DNA of 64,000 nucleotides from Crambe crambe. Lineage: Eukaryota > Porifera > Demospongiae > Poecilosclerida > Crambeidae. A program made the position numbers and the translations under genes. The stretch lies in assembly GCA_963924555.1 (NCBI GenBank), contig OZ004597.1:3924404-3988403 (forward strand), read 5' to 3'. Shown piece after piece: positions 1 through 14,400 of the stretch. Numbering within the stretch: the stretch's first letter is position 1; every line of letters starts with the position of its first letter. The notes below the pieces were generated by a model, which saw nothing but the letters and a program-made list of their open reading frames with translations, searched no databases and was not told the DNA's origin.

Positions 1-132
1 GTGCACCATGATTCATAACAACATTAAATTTAAGAAGTTAATGGTTCTAAAAAGAACTTCCATCTCATGTCAACATCTCATTGTCACTTTCCAAATTTTA
101 GCTTATGCACTAAGCTGGTTTGAAAATCAAGT

Positions 133-167
133 ACACACACACACACACACACACTCACACACACCCC
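133..167. repeat. (CA)n microsatellite
   Basis: A short run of CA dinucleotides lies left of the last visible exon of the first RTK gene, so it is intronic or intergenic. The rest of positions 1-378 is AT-rich, with an ATT/AAT-rich patch near 320-350, and shows no convincing exon. Confidence 0.85.
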
Positions 168-378
168 TTCCAGCCTTGACAATGGCTGTAACAACTTGTA
201 GTGAAATGTTGTAGCCGGCATAATTGTAATAATAGAAACATGCTAATGTTACTCATGGGTACACATACCTGTGACACATGTTTCACAAGTTTGCTCAGCA
301 ATATCGTAAGCATCTCTACAATAATAATAATAATAATATTCTAATAATAATAATCAAATAGTTTGCTACTCCATTCAC

Positions 379-2623
379 CTTGCAGATTTCTTTTTCAACC
401 GACAGTACATGCATATGCACACTAATAATAGTATCACAGTCACTATCACCACCAGAGGGACAATGGCTATTATAGCAATGGCATATTCTGGAAAAGGAAG
501 ATCATCCATGATGGTGCTAGCAACAGTCACAGAACTAGAAACTTCTGGTGAAAATTCACTCATGGTCACACGTCCCAGTGAATTTTCAGCTACACATATA
601 GGCATTTCAAAGTCTGCATCTCTAAATATCATGAGTTCACTACTGATTTCGTTTTCAACGGTGTCTGGCGGGGAATTAACAATCTTGATATTAGGAGTGT
701 TGTTACTGATGCGAACTTCAGCACCATTTCTTTGATCTGTTGCCCTCCACCTGATAGTAGGTATGGGAAATCCATCAGCTTCACAAATATAAACTGTTTC
801 TCTTCCTGGAAATTCGTTTATTACTGCTTCTGTGATCCTAGGAGCTGAATGAAATAATGAATACCATTTATTCACTATAAATTTAGCAGTTTAGTGGATA
901 CTTGTATTTTGGTGGGAATTTTGCTTCAGACACAACAAGAGTGACTGGTTAGCTATTCATTTTCTCCCAAGAATCTATACAGCTTGTAGAGAAGCTTTCA
1001 AATTCTTGCTACTGTTGTGGTACCAATGGAAAGATCTCATGTAGGTCTGGATTATCAGTAAGCTAGTTATTGATACCTGTGGTAGTGTGAAATGGCCAAT
1101 GATGCTTGTACATATTATCACACACACACATAGTAGCTTGTCACTCAAACAAACCTTGATTTGGTGGTTCTATTCTGGCACAAACCCGACAGAAGCCACA
1201 CTGAGAGCCTGGCATAACTGAATCCTGGTTTATGTTGGAGTTGCATACCATGATTTCATATCGAGCATTGGAAACTAGATCCATGACCTGAAACCCTTCA
1301 AAATTTTCCGTCTATGTGGACAAATACAGCTAAATAAAGAGATTTACGTGCAGACTAGTAAAGCATGCACTTTAAATTGGAATGGAATGGAATAGAACAG
1401 TTCCAGGACCTTATCTCACAGAATGGAATTTCACTGCACATGTGCATGAGCATCCCTGATTAGTAGCTCCCGTGCGTGCATATAGGTGTACTGTACTGGG
1501 AATAATGCTAAAGATTTTGAGATTCTAAACATACAAGGAGGTAATATTGAGCGACAATTTCAACTACGTATACATTTGCATGCATGACACATCATCAACT
1601 TGATGATCTAGCGGCTGCAAGCACTGCTCATCTAACCTTCCTTAGAAAGAGCATTTCTCTGTTAGCAAACTCTTTTAACAATTATACCTTTCAAACTACA
1701 GTAATAGGTACCTAGCATGAGAATCCAAGAATACAATAATTCAAGCATAGCCTACTCATTATAACTGCTGTGCTTCAATACAACACTTGTAATTATTATT
1801 ATACATATACTATTGGGGATCTTGGGGAATATTCGAAAAATGATAAGAAGATCAGCTATGACAGTGCATCACCATCCTAGGGATCCCAAACTCATACTGC
1901 ACATGTGCATATGCGTGCACATTGAAAATTCTGTTCCATGAATCATGAAATAGGGTTCTGTTCTGTTCCGTAGAATAGTATGGCCCCTGAACTCTGTATG
2001 AACTCTATAGCTAACATAATCCTACTATATAGCTGGCCATCCAAAAGTGTGAAACAATTTTAATACACTATATATACAAATGGGCATTTGGTGCCAAAAT
2101 CTCATTAGCTTAATACTTCAGACACAAAAAGGTCAATTAGAGTTGCATGACCATAGCTGGCTAAATCTTTTCCTGTTAGTTTCAGTGCAGGTTGTAGTGC
2201 ACACACACTAGCTATAGCCATAGTGCCTTCACACAAAAGGTATAACACTTACAGGCATTAGTATCCTTGGCTCCAGTGCCATCATACTCTGTCGCATCAA
2301 TACCACTGCATAGTTTGGTTCTCCTGGTGGAAGTTTCGGATCTAAATCCCAAGCAACACTGTATGTTCCATCACCATTGAGAGTTCCAGTAATGTTAGAT
2401 AACCAAGCTCCTGGTGGAGCAGGATCACACAAGGATACATCATATGGACCATTGTTGCAATTCTAGAATTGATTAATTCATTTCTTTCACATCTGTAAAA
2501 TAGCTAGCTAATATAGCTTACAAACAGCTACCAACCTAGCTAGCTATCTAGCTGTGATACTACCTGTGATTTTGAAGAATCAAGAAATAACAGTAAAATG
2601 ATAACTCTAAAAGCAGATTCCAT
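379..2623 (-). CDS. receptor tyrosine kinase, extracellular and TM part (3' truncated by window)
   Basis: Four exons are visible: 2623-2564, 2462-2253, 1287-1155 and 844-379. Exon 1 encodes a 20-residue signal peptide (MESAF...). Exons 2-3 encode an FNIII-like region ending in a Cys cluster, CGFCRVC (1177-1200). Exon 4 encodes an Ig-like domain (YICEADGF...IRW), then one transmembrane helix (AIIAIVPLVVIVTVILLLVC) and a basic KKKSAR stretch. The last visible donor is in phase 2. The kinase domain should lie beyond the left edge. The call rests on the next gene (2872-6655), which has the same signal peptide, CGFC motif and TM order followed by a complete kinase. The Ig domain is absent from that paralogue. 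The gap 1288-2252 is intronic with no exon seen. The ligand cannot be told. Confidence 0.75.
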
Positions 2624-2871
2624 TTCCAAAGACGAAGATCATGCACGAGCTTCTCTCTCCTTTCTAAAGTGCTGTAATTCTACTCCCTTAATTAATTAAT
2701 CCACTCATCTTTCACCACAAGAATGTCCACAGAAGCCTTTAACTATCCGAGATAGAATGCAATCTAGAAACCATAATGTTTCAACAAGACAGAATTATCA
2801 TAATGACCATTGTTAACTGTATTACAGTAAAAATATTATTTGCAACAATAAAATTAATGAATGATGATTAT

Positions 2872-6655
<3,784 letters not shown>

Positions 6656-6961
6656 GTCGTTTAATTTTCACAGAACAGATTAACGAGCTAGGACTAGCTA
6701 GCTATCATTATATATACACGGAATGCGGAAGGCGCATGCGTACGAGGACAGAGGAGTAGAATCGGAATCGTCAAGACCAACTCAGTTCGCAGAAAATAAT
6801 CAAGCAAATAAAAGTATAGGTACTTTGACCACTTCATTACAGAGCACAGAAGACGTGTGACTGAGACATATTGGGACCTACTCAACCATTTCATATCTCT
6901 GAACTATGAAAGGTCTGGTTTGCCATAGACTTATTGACTGTACATTCACTCATAGATATAC

Positions 6962-7244
6962 TATGGTTTTATCTACTGGGGGGGAAGCTTCCCCCCAAAT
7001 GCTCCAGCTTCCCCCCCAAATTAGTAGCTATACTTATTGAAAGAGATGTAATCCCCTCCCTAATAGAGTATTTGAATTTGTGGCGAATTAGCCAACAATA
7101 AGTCCTCCAAACATAAGAAAATTTTTACGCGCTCCACGTGGGAGGGGGAAGATCCCCCTCCTGCACCCTCCCCCTTGCCGTGGCCTATGGCCACGCAATT
7201 GGTGAGCTTCCCCCCCCAAAGTGAAATTCCTAGATGAAACCCTG
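6962..7244. mobile_element. hAT-derived MITE
   Basis: The right end, read inward on the minus strand, is CAGGGTTTCATCTAGGA followed by a G-run and AAGCT. The left end, TGGTTTTATCTA then G7 AAGCTT, is its degenerate inverted copy. Both match the ends of the larger hAT element at 13581-16006. About 283 bp, no ORF. No clean 8-bp target duplication is visible. It sits between the second RTK and the Death/DUF4384 gene; the flanking bases 6656-6961 and 7245-7940 show no gene. Confidence 0.6.
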
Positions 7245-7940
7245 ACTATTGTTATTTTACCCAGCATAATTATGCCCTGAGCCTGAGGGCTTCACATTGC
7301 AAACTTTGACTTTGACAGCTCTGAATGGTAGCTAGTCCTAAATGTGTCAATGCCCTGCGTGCCTTCATTCAGATCATCTCACATCCTGCCCCTTGTGGAC
7401 TCTCCTTTGCTCACTCACACTCTTAGCACTCATACAAACAGCTACCACCTACAGATGGCAACTCAAGGTTATCCTGAATATAGTTTCGCAGTAACTCTTA
7501 GTGGGTTAGCCATCATCCCAAGACATTTTCTAGAGGAATGGTGTCAGGCTTACTTGGGTAGCTAGATGTGGATGTACCAAATGAAATATACAAAGTCCTT
7601 CCTTCAGGTTGAACCTTCTATACAAAAGCCCAATAGTTCCTAGCTTTAACACAGATCATGTATTGATACGCACTGACCATGACAAATCAGAGGTAATGAG
7701 ACTCCCAAGTAGTTACAAATTCCAAGCAACTTCATCAGCAATTGCACGACGCTCAAAAGGTATTCTTAAGCTTAATGCATCAGAGAGCACAGCTGCTCTC
7801 TTTGTAGGGATAACCTATGACACTCCATAGGACTAATACATAACAAGATACCTTTCACTGGGATTGGCATGGTTAATTTGTAGCGCTACAGTGAGTTGAG
7901 GAAATAAAATCATCAGTATGCATGAAGAACAGCTATATAA

Positions 7941-10900
7941 CTATCTAACATCGAACTGTATTTGAGCAAATCCTTTCTTTTCAGTGGAAGGAGAAGTTCT
8001 TTTTCTTCGAATAGAAATATCTCGATACAGATCTCTTTCTTGAATTGGCCGATTAGCCAACTTATCCCACATGGTTTGCTTATGGGAAAAGGCTAAAATC
8101 TGAATTGTTTCTTTTCCACAAGGACCTTCAATTTCAAATCCAAAATCTTGCCCAGGAAGAAAATAAGTTTGATGTGCCCGAAAGTGATTATTGGGCTCAA
8201 AGTCATTAGGTAACAATAAACTGCTTTTCCCAGAGGTTCCAATATTAAGAATATATAAATAGCATTCCGAATCTGTGGTGATTTCCAGGCGAATGTTAGT
8301 GCCAATTGGAACAGAGTTAGAAGAGAACTCCTGAACTCGTAATTGTGACAGAGTTTTTTGCTTCAATTTGATATCTCGTGTCAGGGGAGCATTGGTGCTC
8401 TTAATCAGCCTATTCTTATCAGCATCAAAAACTTTGCAATATATCTCTATTTGCTGGGGATCTTCTATTGTCATGGACTTCAATAAGTCAATCAACTGAA
8501 GATCTGTGTCATAGTGAATCCATGTTATAATATGTGTACATGTATAATAAAGGGTTATCTATGTCCAAAGAAAGAAAGAAAGAAAGAAAAAAGCAAAAGA
8601 AAAAGAAAAAAACTACAACGGCTGCAAAAGTATGTGACCTCATAGTCACATAACTAAGTGCATGACCAGCACATGGCTAGAAAATGTAAAAAAAAAAGAA
8701 GCTACTGACCAGTATTTTGGGGTAGTGCAGAGGCTACTGAAGATGGCGAGTGAGTATGCATGTTGACACTGGTTTGCCTCACAGGAGAAGAGCACTGCAC
8801 ATTCCACTCTGAAATAATGCATCAATGAGAGTAAAACAGGTCATGAAGATCAAAATGCAGAGAGTAGCATAATTTCTGATGCACAGTCCAAAACAAAGTA
8901 GAAGTGGATGAAAGTAAATTCATGATGACAGCTAAGTACTCAGGGAAGATATGCTCTATTGATGTCTGATACAAGAAAGTGTAAAGATAATCACCATTTG
9001 AATGAAAGAGCAGATTTTGACAGCTAAAGAAATTCTGGGGTAGCTATTAGAGAATTCAATCATGCCAAGTAGTGAAAATAATTTTATGATGCTTTGTAAC
9101 TCACCTCCTTTAAAAGGATGCAAATATATGCACTGAATTTTATCAGCTAGGCTATTTTCTTCCATCTGCTCCAGAGCATCCACAACATCTCTCCATGTTG
9201 GGCTAGTATTCTGCCTCAGCCATAAGTCATACAGCCTGTTCTTGCACATTTCTAAGTCCCCAGAGCACAACTGTCTAATTTCCTGAAGTCTAGCCATCTG
9301 GATGCCTAGGTTTATTCCCAAGGTCTCCCAGTTGTAGACAGAAGCCAAAACTCGAGAAAGAGAACGAATATCCAGGGGTTCATTACCTATCGACATCACA
9401 TATCATGAGTGCAGCTGGTGTAGCTGGTAACAATTTTGCACTACTTGGTTTAAAATCCTTTAGTTTAAATATTATTGTACCTGTAAAAGAATCACTCTTC
9501 TGCCTCTGCGTAAGTCGTGGTCTCTGGTATCCTCCCTCTATAATGATAAGTGCATAATCACAAACTCTAGATAAACTCTGTGGTGAACTACAATAACAGT
9601 GTACTGCATGCTTGCAGACACACCCTCCAACTGTCCACCAATGCCCGTGATAAGCCACACCTAGATATGCCCCCTAACCTCCATCTACATGATCATCAGT
9701 CAGTTTATTAGCCTTCCCTGTCTCTTCATAGACATGGAAATTCTTTGCTGCACTTAAGATTACTTTAGCATCTTCTTCACTCTCTATCCCATAATGATGT
9801 AATGCATTGGGCTCAATGGCTCCACTGGAGAGATCCTTGAATGCCACCTGTACACCACAAATACACATCATGATTAGATAGTGTGTACTCTGCTCCACAT
9901 TTGCATAATTATAGCCACAGAGTTTCAGATTGAAGGTTGGTAATTCACTCAAAAATATTAGGTGACCGTAAGGCCACTACAACATGATTCATTGTTTCTC
10001 ATCAACCGCCCGCATCAATTAAATTAGCACCGCCTCAAATCATAAAAATCTCATTATTTGGCCACGTGGTGGAAATTTTAATAGTGCTCACCACCTATTA
10101 TCAGCAGCCATGGTTTTCTTGAGTGTTACAGTGGTGAAAGGGAGTAAACCACTGCTTCCTTGGCAGATTATTCAGGAAATATATCCATTCAAGGGTTCTT
10201 TGAAACTGTGCTCCTTCCAAAGCTGCACTTAGATGAAGAAACTGAAACTACTGAGGTACTAAAAGAGCAATGAGAACTTATTGACGAGCTATAGCTAGGG
10301 TAGCTAGTTCTAGCTAGTAGCAGTTATGTTGTAGCTGGAGAAAAAGCTGGCTAGTAGCTAGTTTCTGGCTAGTAGTAGCAGCTATGTTGTAGCTGGAGAA
10401 AAAGCTGGCAGCTAGGCTACCAGCTAAGCTTTAAAACATTGTAAGCTTATTTATTTATTTATTTTTAGATCTCAGATGTGTTTATCGGGAATACAAGGGA
10501 CAGACTTTTGGATCGAGCTGAACCTGAATTGACACTGTCTCCAGTTGTGGTCGAGTTTGGAAAGTATATGAAAATAGTTGTAGTTTTGAATGAGCTTGTT
10601 TCCATGAATCAACCTCAGAGTCGTAGTGTACTTGATGTAATGCAACAAGCACAGCAAGCACTTGTCCAACCTAAAACTCCTTCAAAAACTATCGAAAGAA
10701 ATAATGACAAATTATTTAATGCCCTTGTTGACTACCTTGAAGAACATGGCCTGTTTTGGAGGTCAGATGAGGTTAATGTATACATTGCAGTTCAAAGCCG
10801 AAAATTTCAAAAAAGTAGTCATTGTTTTCTGTACTGACTTTTTTATCTGCACACCATTTCTTACCATTCAGTACATGTACTTTGAACTTTTCATAGTAAA

Positions 10901-11392
10901 CAATTCCAAATGATACTAAAAATAAGAGTGTAGTGCTTCCATATAAGGTGATAATGAAAATAAGACGGTCTGCAAGGCAAAGTGAGATAATGAGTAATGA
11001 TAATAACCGCCCGCCCGCATGCTTTTCAAGGCTGGGTAGTGATGAGAAACAATGAATCATACTGTAGTGGCCTAACTTATAACCTTCAATCAAAAACTAA
11101 TTCGTTAGTATCATACACTTGCCCTTGGTATTTTCATAACAACTTGTATAGGTAACTCAATGTGGATGTGGGTGCAAAACACACGCACACTTGCATACTA
11201 ATGGCCAGACTGCTAGCATGAAAATGATTTTGTTCCTGCTAGTTAAGCATACACAATCCAGTAAGTACTTACTTTATCTTCCTTCATTTTTATGATCACA
11301 TCTTTGACTTTAGCCTCCTTGATGGATAGTTTATTTGAAACAGACAAGAATAAAGTTGACAGGATATCGAACTCGGGTGAAGAGATCGACAT
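7941..11392 (-). CDS. Death-domain protein with C-terminal DUF4384-like module
   Basis: Six exons: 11392-11273, 9847-9679, 9537-9481, 9386-9105, 8808-8710 and 8503-7941. They give 1290 nt (429 residues) with consistent phases (first intron phase 0, the rest phase 1). Residues 1-95 are an unrecognised helical region starting MSISSPEFD. A Death-like domain follows at about 120-195 (LSRVLASVYNWETLGINLGI...TWRDVVDALEQM). Next is a Ser/Pro linker. The C-terminal 185 residues resemble DUF4384: charged beta strands, a GTNIRLEITTDSECYLYILN core, then LLLPN and IQILAFS. In bacteria DUF4384 often accompanies caspase-like or kinase domains. A role in death-fold signalling is inferred. It is divergent from the TPR-CHAT gene, with 60 bp between the two ATGs. 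An inverted-repeat element occupies intron 1. The Death call is firm; the DUF4384 call is by motif only. Confidence 0.78.
8562..8612. repeat. (GAAA)n purine-rich low-complexity tract
   Basis: A run of GAAA units and A-rich sequence in the last intron of the Death/DUF4384 gene (8504-8709). On the coding strand it is pyrimidine-rich and lies about 60 bp upstream of the last acceptor. Confidence 0.8.
10163..10769 (+). pseudogene. coding-like two-exon fragment inside the TIR element
   Basis: Block 1 (about 10163-10255) follows a CTTGGCAG acceptor, reads DYSGNISIQGFFETVLLPKL... and ends ...ETTE before a GTACTA donor. Block 2 (about 10470-10769) follows a T-rich tract and AG, and encodes about 100 residues (ISDVFIGNTRDRLLDRAEPE...ALVDYLEEHGLFWRSDE) before GTTAATG. 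The joined reading looks like real protein, but I do not recognise the family. It is either a transposon protein fragment or a captured host gene piece; there is no obvious start or stop. Confidence 0.4.
10295..10425. repeat. tandem duplication, unit about 75 bp
   Basis: Two adjacent near-copies of a unit containing ATGTTGTAGCTGGAGAAAAA, within TAGC-rich sequence between the two coding-like blocks of the TIR element. Confidence 0.75.
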
Positions 11393-11452
11393 GGTGATCG
11401 ATAAACTGCCAATCAATGACGATTATTTCCAGTTTCTGCATTAAACACAGTG
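11393..11452. promoter_or_regulatory. 60-bp bidirectional start region
   Basis: The ATG of the Death/DUF4384 gene (11392, minus) and of the TPR-CHAT gene (11453, plus) are only 60 bp apart. The two 5' UTRs must be tiny, overlap, or start inside the opposite gene. No TATA box is evident. Co-expression is inferred from the geometry. Confidence 0.7.
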
Positions 11453-14400
11453 ATGGAGGAGTATTTAATTAAGAATCACGTTAGTGTTGCTACTAAATAC
11501 CTGACTACAGTAAGAGCTCAGCTAGAGAAAACAAGAGCTGCTGGACTTGAAAATGTCGAGTGCATATCCGATCTTGCACAAGTAACTACAGCCTCAGGTA
11601 AGAAGCTATCTAGATCCCAGAACCCAAGAAATCAACTCATTTAAACTTTCAGAGTTAGTCATTACCAAAATACAAACCCTAAGAGCTACTAACCTCTATG
11701 CTGCTCAAGAATTCTGTCAAAACTTGTTGGATGAGAAGTATTCAAAAATTTCTAAACATGAGGTAAGTCGTTTGTAGTCATATTATTTTCTGTTACTCTT
11801 GGTTTTTTTCTGTAGGAGTGTGTTTATACTTATAACCTGTGTGACCTAATGTTAAGTCATGGTCCATTTAGCAAGGTTGCAACTACAGCTGAAGCTGTGA
11901 TGAAGCTAGATATGACAGCTGGTGAGTACAGTGTTATTAGTGTCAACATTGTCTGAAGATGCCGAGTGCTATCTTGAGACTGGTACATGTATACTTAAAA
12001 TTGAATATACCTTTAAGTAGTTTCAAAAGTCACACCCCCACTAACCTCTGGATGCATGCTGGATGTCATGCATGCTAGTGCTTGACAATGATAAGTTCCA
12101 CGCCATGCAGCTGAAGCACTATTTATAGTTTTTTCCTTGGCACTGGAGTGCTAAGGCACACTGCCAAAGGCAACTGTGGTACGTATGTCTGTCTTATTAG
12201 TAGCATCTACAATGATGCATGATGATGCGTATTGAGCACATGCATTAGCTCTAGAGCTAGCCAACACAAGCTCTACTACAGTACTAAGGACAAACAGACA
12301 GACTCAGGCTCAGGCTCGCAGTCACTATGCAGTAACTCTACACTGTGAAGAGAATGCTGATGGTTCTTGGCCGGCTGTCTTTGCCAACAAATCCCCCCCC
12401 CCCCAGCCCATCACGACATGCAGAGAACTGACTAAAAGACAGCAGTGAACAAGAACAACAGAGATTGCAGAGTGATCGTTTGAAGTACCAAAGGGAGAGC
12501 CATGATCTCAGAACTAAGACTTTGAGGCTTCCAAACAATGAGAGAATCCAATACACATACTTCAATAAAGCTATGTGTGAGAATAAACGGCAGTTTGTTT
12601 GAAAGCATTGACTGTGTAAAAATACTAACCTTACTACAATAAGCCATGTTGTTCAGTGCGCATTATTTAGAAAGTTTAATAATAATAAAGGTTGCACTGA
12701 AGTTGTGCCAACCTAGTCTTTTAAAGACTAACTTGTTCAAAGCAGACTTCACTCCACAAACATTGCCGGCATGGATAAAACACCTGTTTATGGAACCACA
12801 GACTGTGGACTGTGGATTCATTTTTGCCTCGGCACTGAAGTGCCAAGGCACAGTGCTGGAAGCAACTATCTATGATCGATGATGGTATGTAGTCTACATC
12901 AATATCCACACATGATCTTATGACCTTTACTTTAAACTCAATAACCACGAGAGCACAGAGACAGTAGGCAAGTTAACGATTATCTGAGTTAATGATTGTC
13001 TGAGAAAGCACCTCTGCTCTTGCTACTCATGGCTTTATTGGCTTTCTTGTTGCTTTTTCAAATGCCTCTGCTCTCATGCATGTTTCAAGATTTTCTTGTC
13101 TTGCTACCTTTTCAGAAGCTTTGTACCCTCTGCTCTCGCTATTGTTTGCTGTCTTTCAGATGATCTACTCGCTGCTCTTGCAATTTGACTTTCATATTAG
13201 TTTTCTTGCTCCTTACTCTATAGCTAGCTAGCTTAATAATGACTAGATCTTTAGTCTTCTGTATAACTTCTGTAGCTACCTTTTCCATCAGTACAAACCG
13301 TAAGCAGCCAAGACTACATGCCGAGACATCAAATCATTTAAAAGACAACTTGTTATGTAGCTAATTAGAGTAAATCAGTAGCATCGCTAGCACTTGCTTA
13401 TGAAAGTAAAGGCTTTCTTATCTTCATCAGTTATATCCTTTGGAGGGGGTCTGATGAATTAGTTTTGCCTGGTTTAAGATATTCTTGATTCTTGAGCATC
13501 TCCACTATACATTAGATTACCATTATAGCAGATTAAGTCTTGCTGTTAAAAGAAGGTATCTCATGAGATCTTGACCCCAGCAGTGTTCTATCTAGGATTT
13601 TTTGTTTGGGGGGGGGGGGAAGCTGTGAGATGCGTTAGCATGGGGATCAGGGAGAATCCTCCCCCGGACAAATTTTAGAAAGAGATGCAATCTATATAGT
13701 GCAATAATAATAATAATTCTTGGATGCATTCACAAATAAACATTAAAGCATTTCTTAATATAAGGGCCAAAATTTTTGGATGCACAAATAAACATTTAAA
13801 GCATTATTCTAGTGATCTATGACTGCTTCTAGAGTTTCATTCGATAATTGATCTGGGCATTCAATACAAATTCGCATGGTATGCTTGAGCGTGTTCTCCC
13901 CCGTTCTGCTGCGAAGGCGAGTCTTGATGAATTTCATGCTGGTAAAAGTTCGCTCGACTATAGCAGTAGTGACTGGAAGCACTATCAGAATGGCTGCTAG
14001 TTTAGCCAGATTGGGGAAAGATGATAACTACTCAGCAGAGCAGAGAGAACTTGCTGCAAAGAGTTCCTCAGGCTCTTATGCTGCACGAGCATAAGCTGGC
14101 GAAAAAGCTTCCACTCAGATTCTGTGTCTTCTGAGTTGATATCGGGCTGTGAAACACCTTTCTTCCCATCAAATTGTATTTCTTGCACGAAACCATAGAA
14201 GGCAGTAACCATGTTGATTTCATCTGTGCCGTAGTCACTCACTTTATTTCATCATCAGGAAGGTGGCGGGGGTCAAACACAGCCATTGAAGAGATGAGAT
14301 CTGTACACTCTATTCGACCTCTGATGTGGTCAATGACACTCCGTAGGTAAGGGCGATACACCTCTTGGAGAAAGCGAGTTTTCATTGCTTTTGTGACAGC

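Larger units (their letters stand above)
9961..11084. mobile_element. TIR-bearing element (about 1.1 kb) in intron 1
   Basis: Left end, about 9970-10002: AGGCCACTACAACATGATTC then ATTGTTTCTCATC. The right end, about 11041-11075, is its inverted copy (GATGAGAAACAATGAATCAT...AGTGGCCTAAC) with few mismatches. A CGCCCGC patch lies just inside each end. The interior holds two plus-strand coding-like blocks (about 10163-10255 and 10470-10769), antisense to the host gene. No transposase is recognised, so it may be a non-autonomous element that carries or captured gene sequence. No target duplication was established. Confidence 0.6.

Noticed and set aside
409..735. 108-codon plus-strand open frame
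   Set aside because: Shadow of the RTK Ig/TM exon on the other strand, which has clear domain content.
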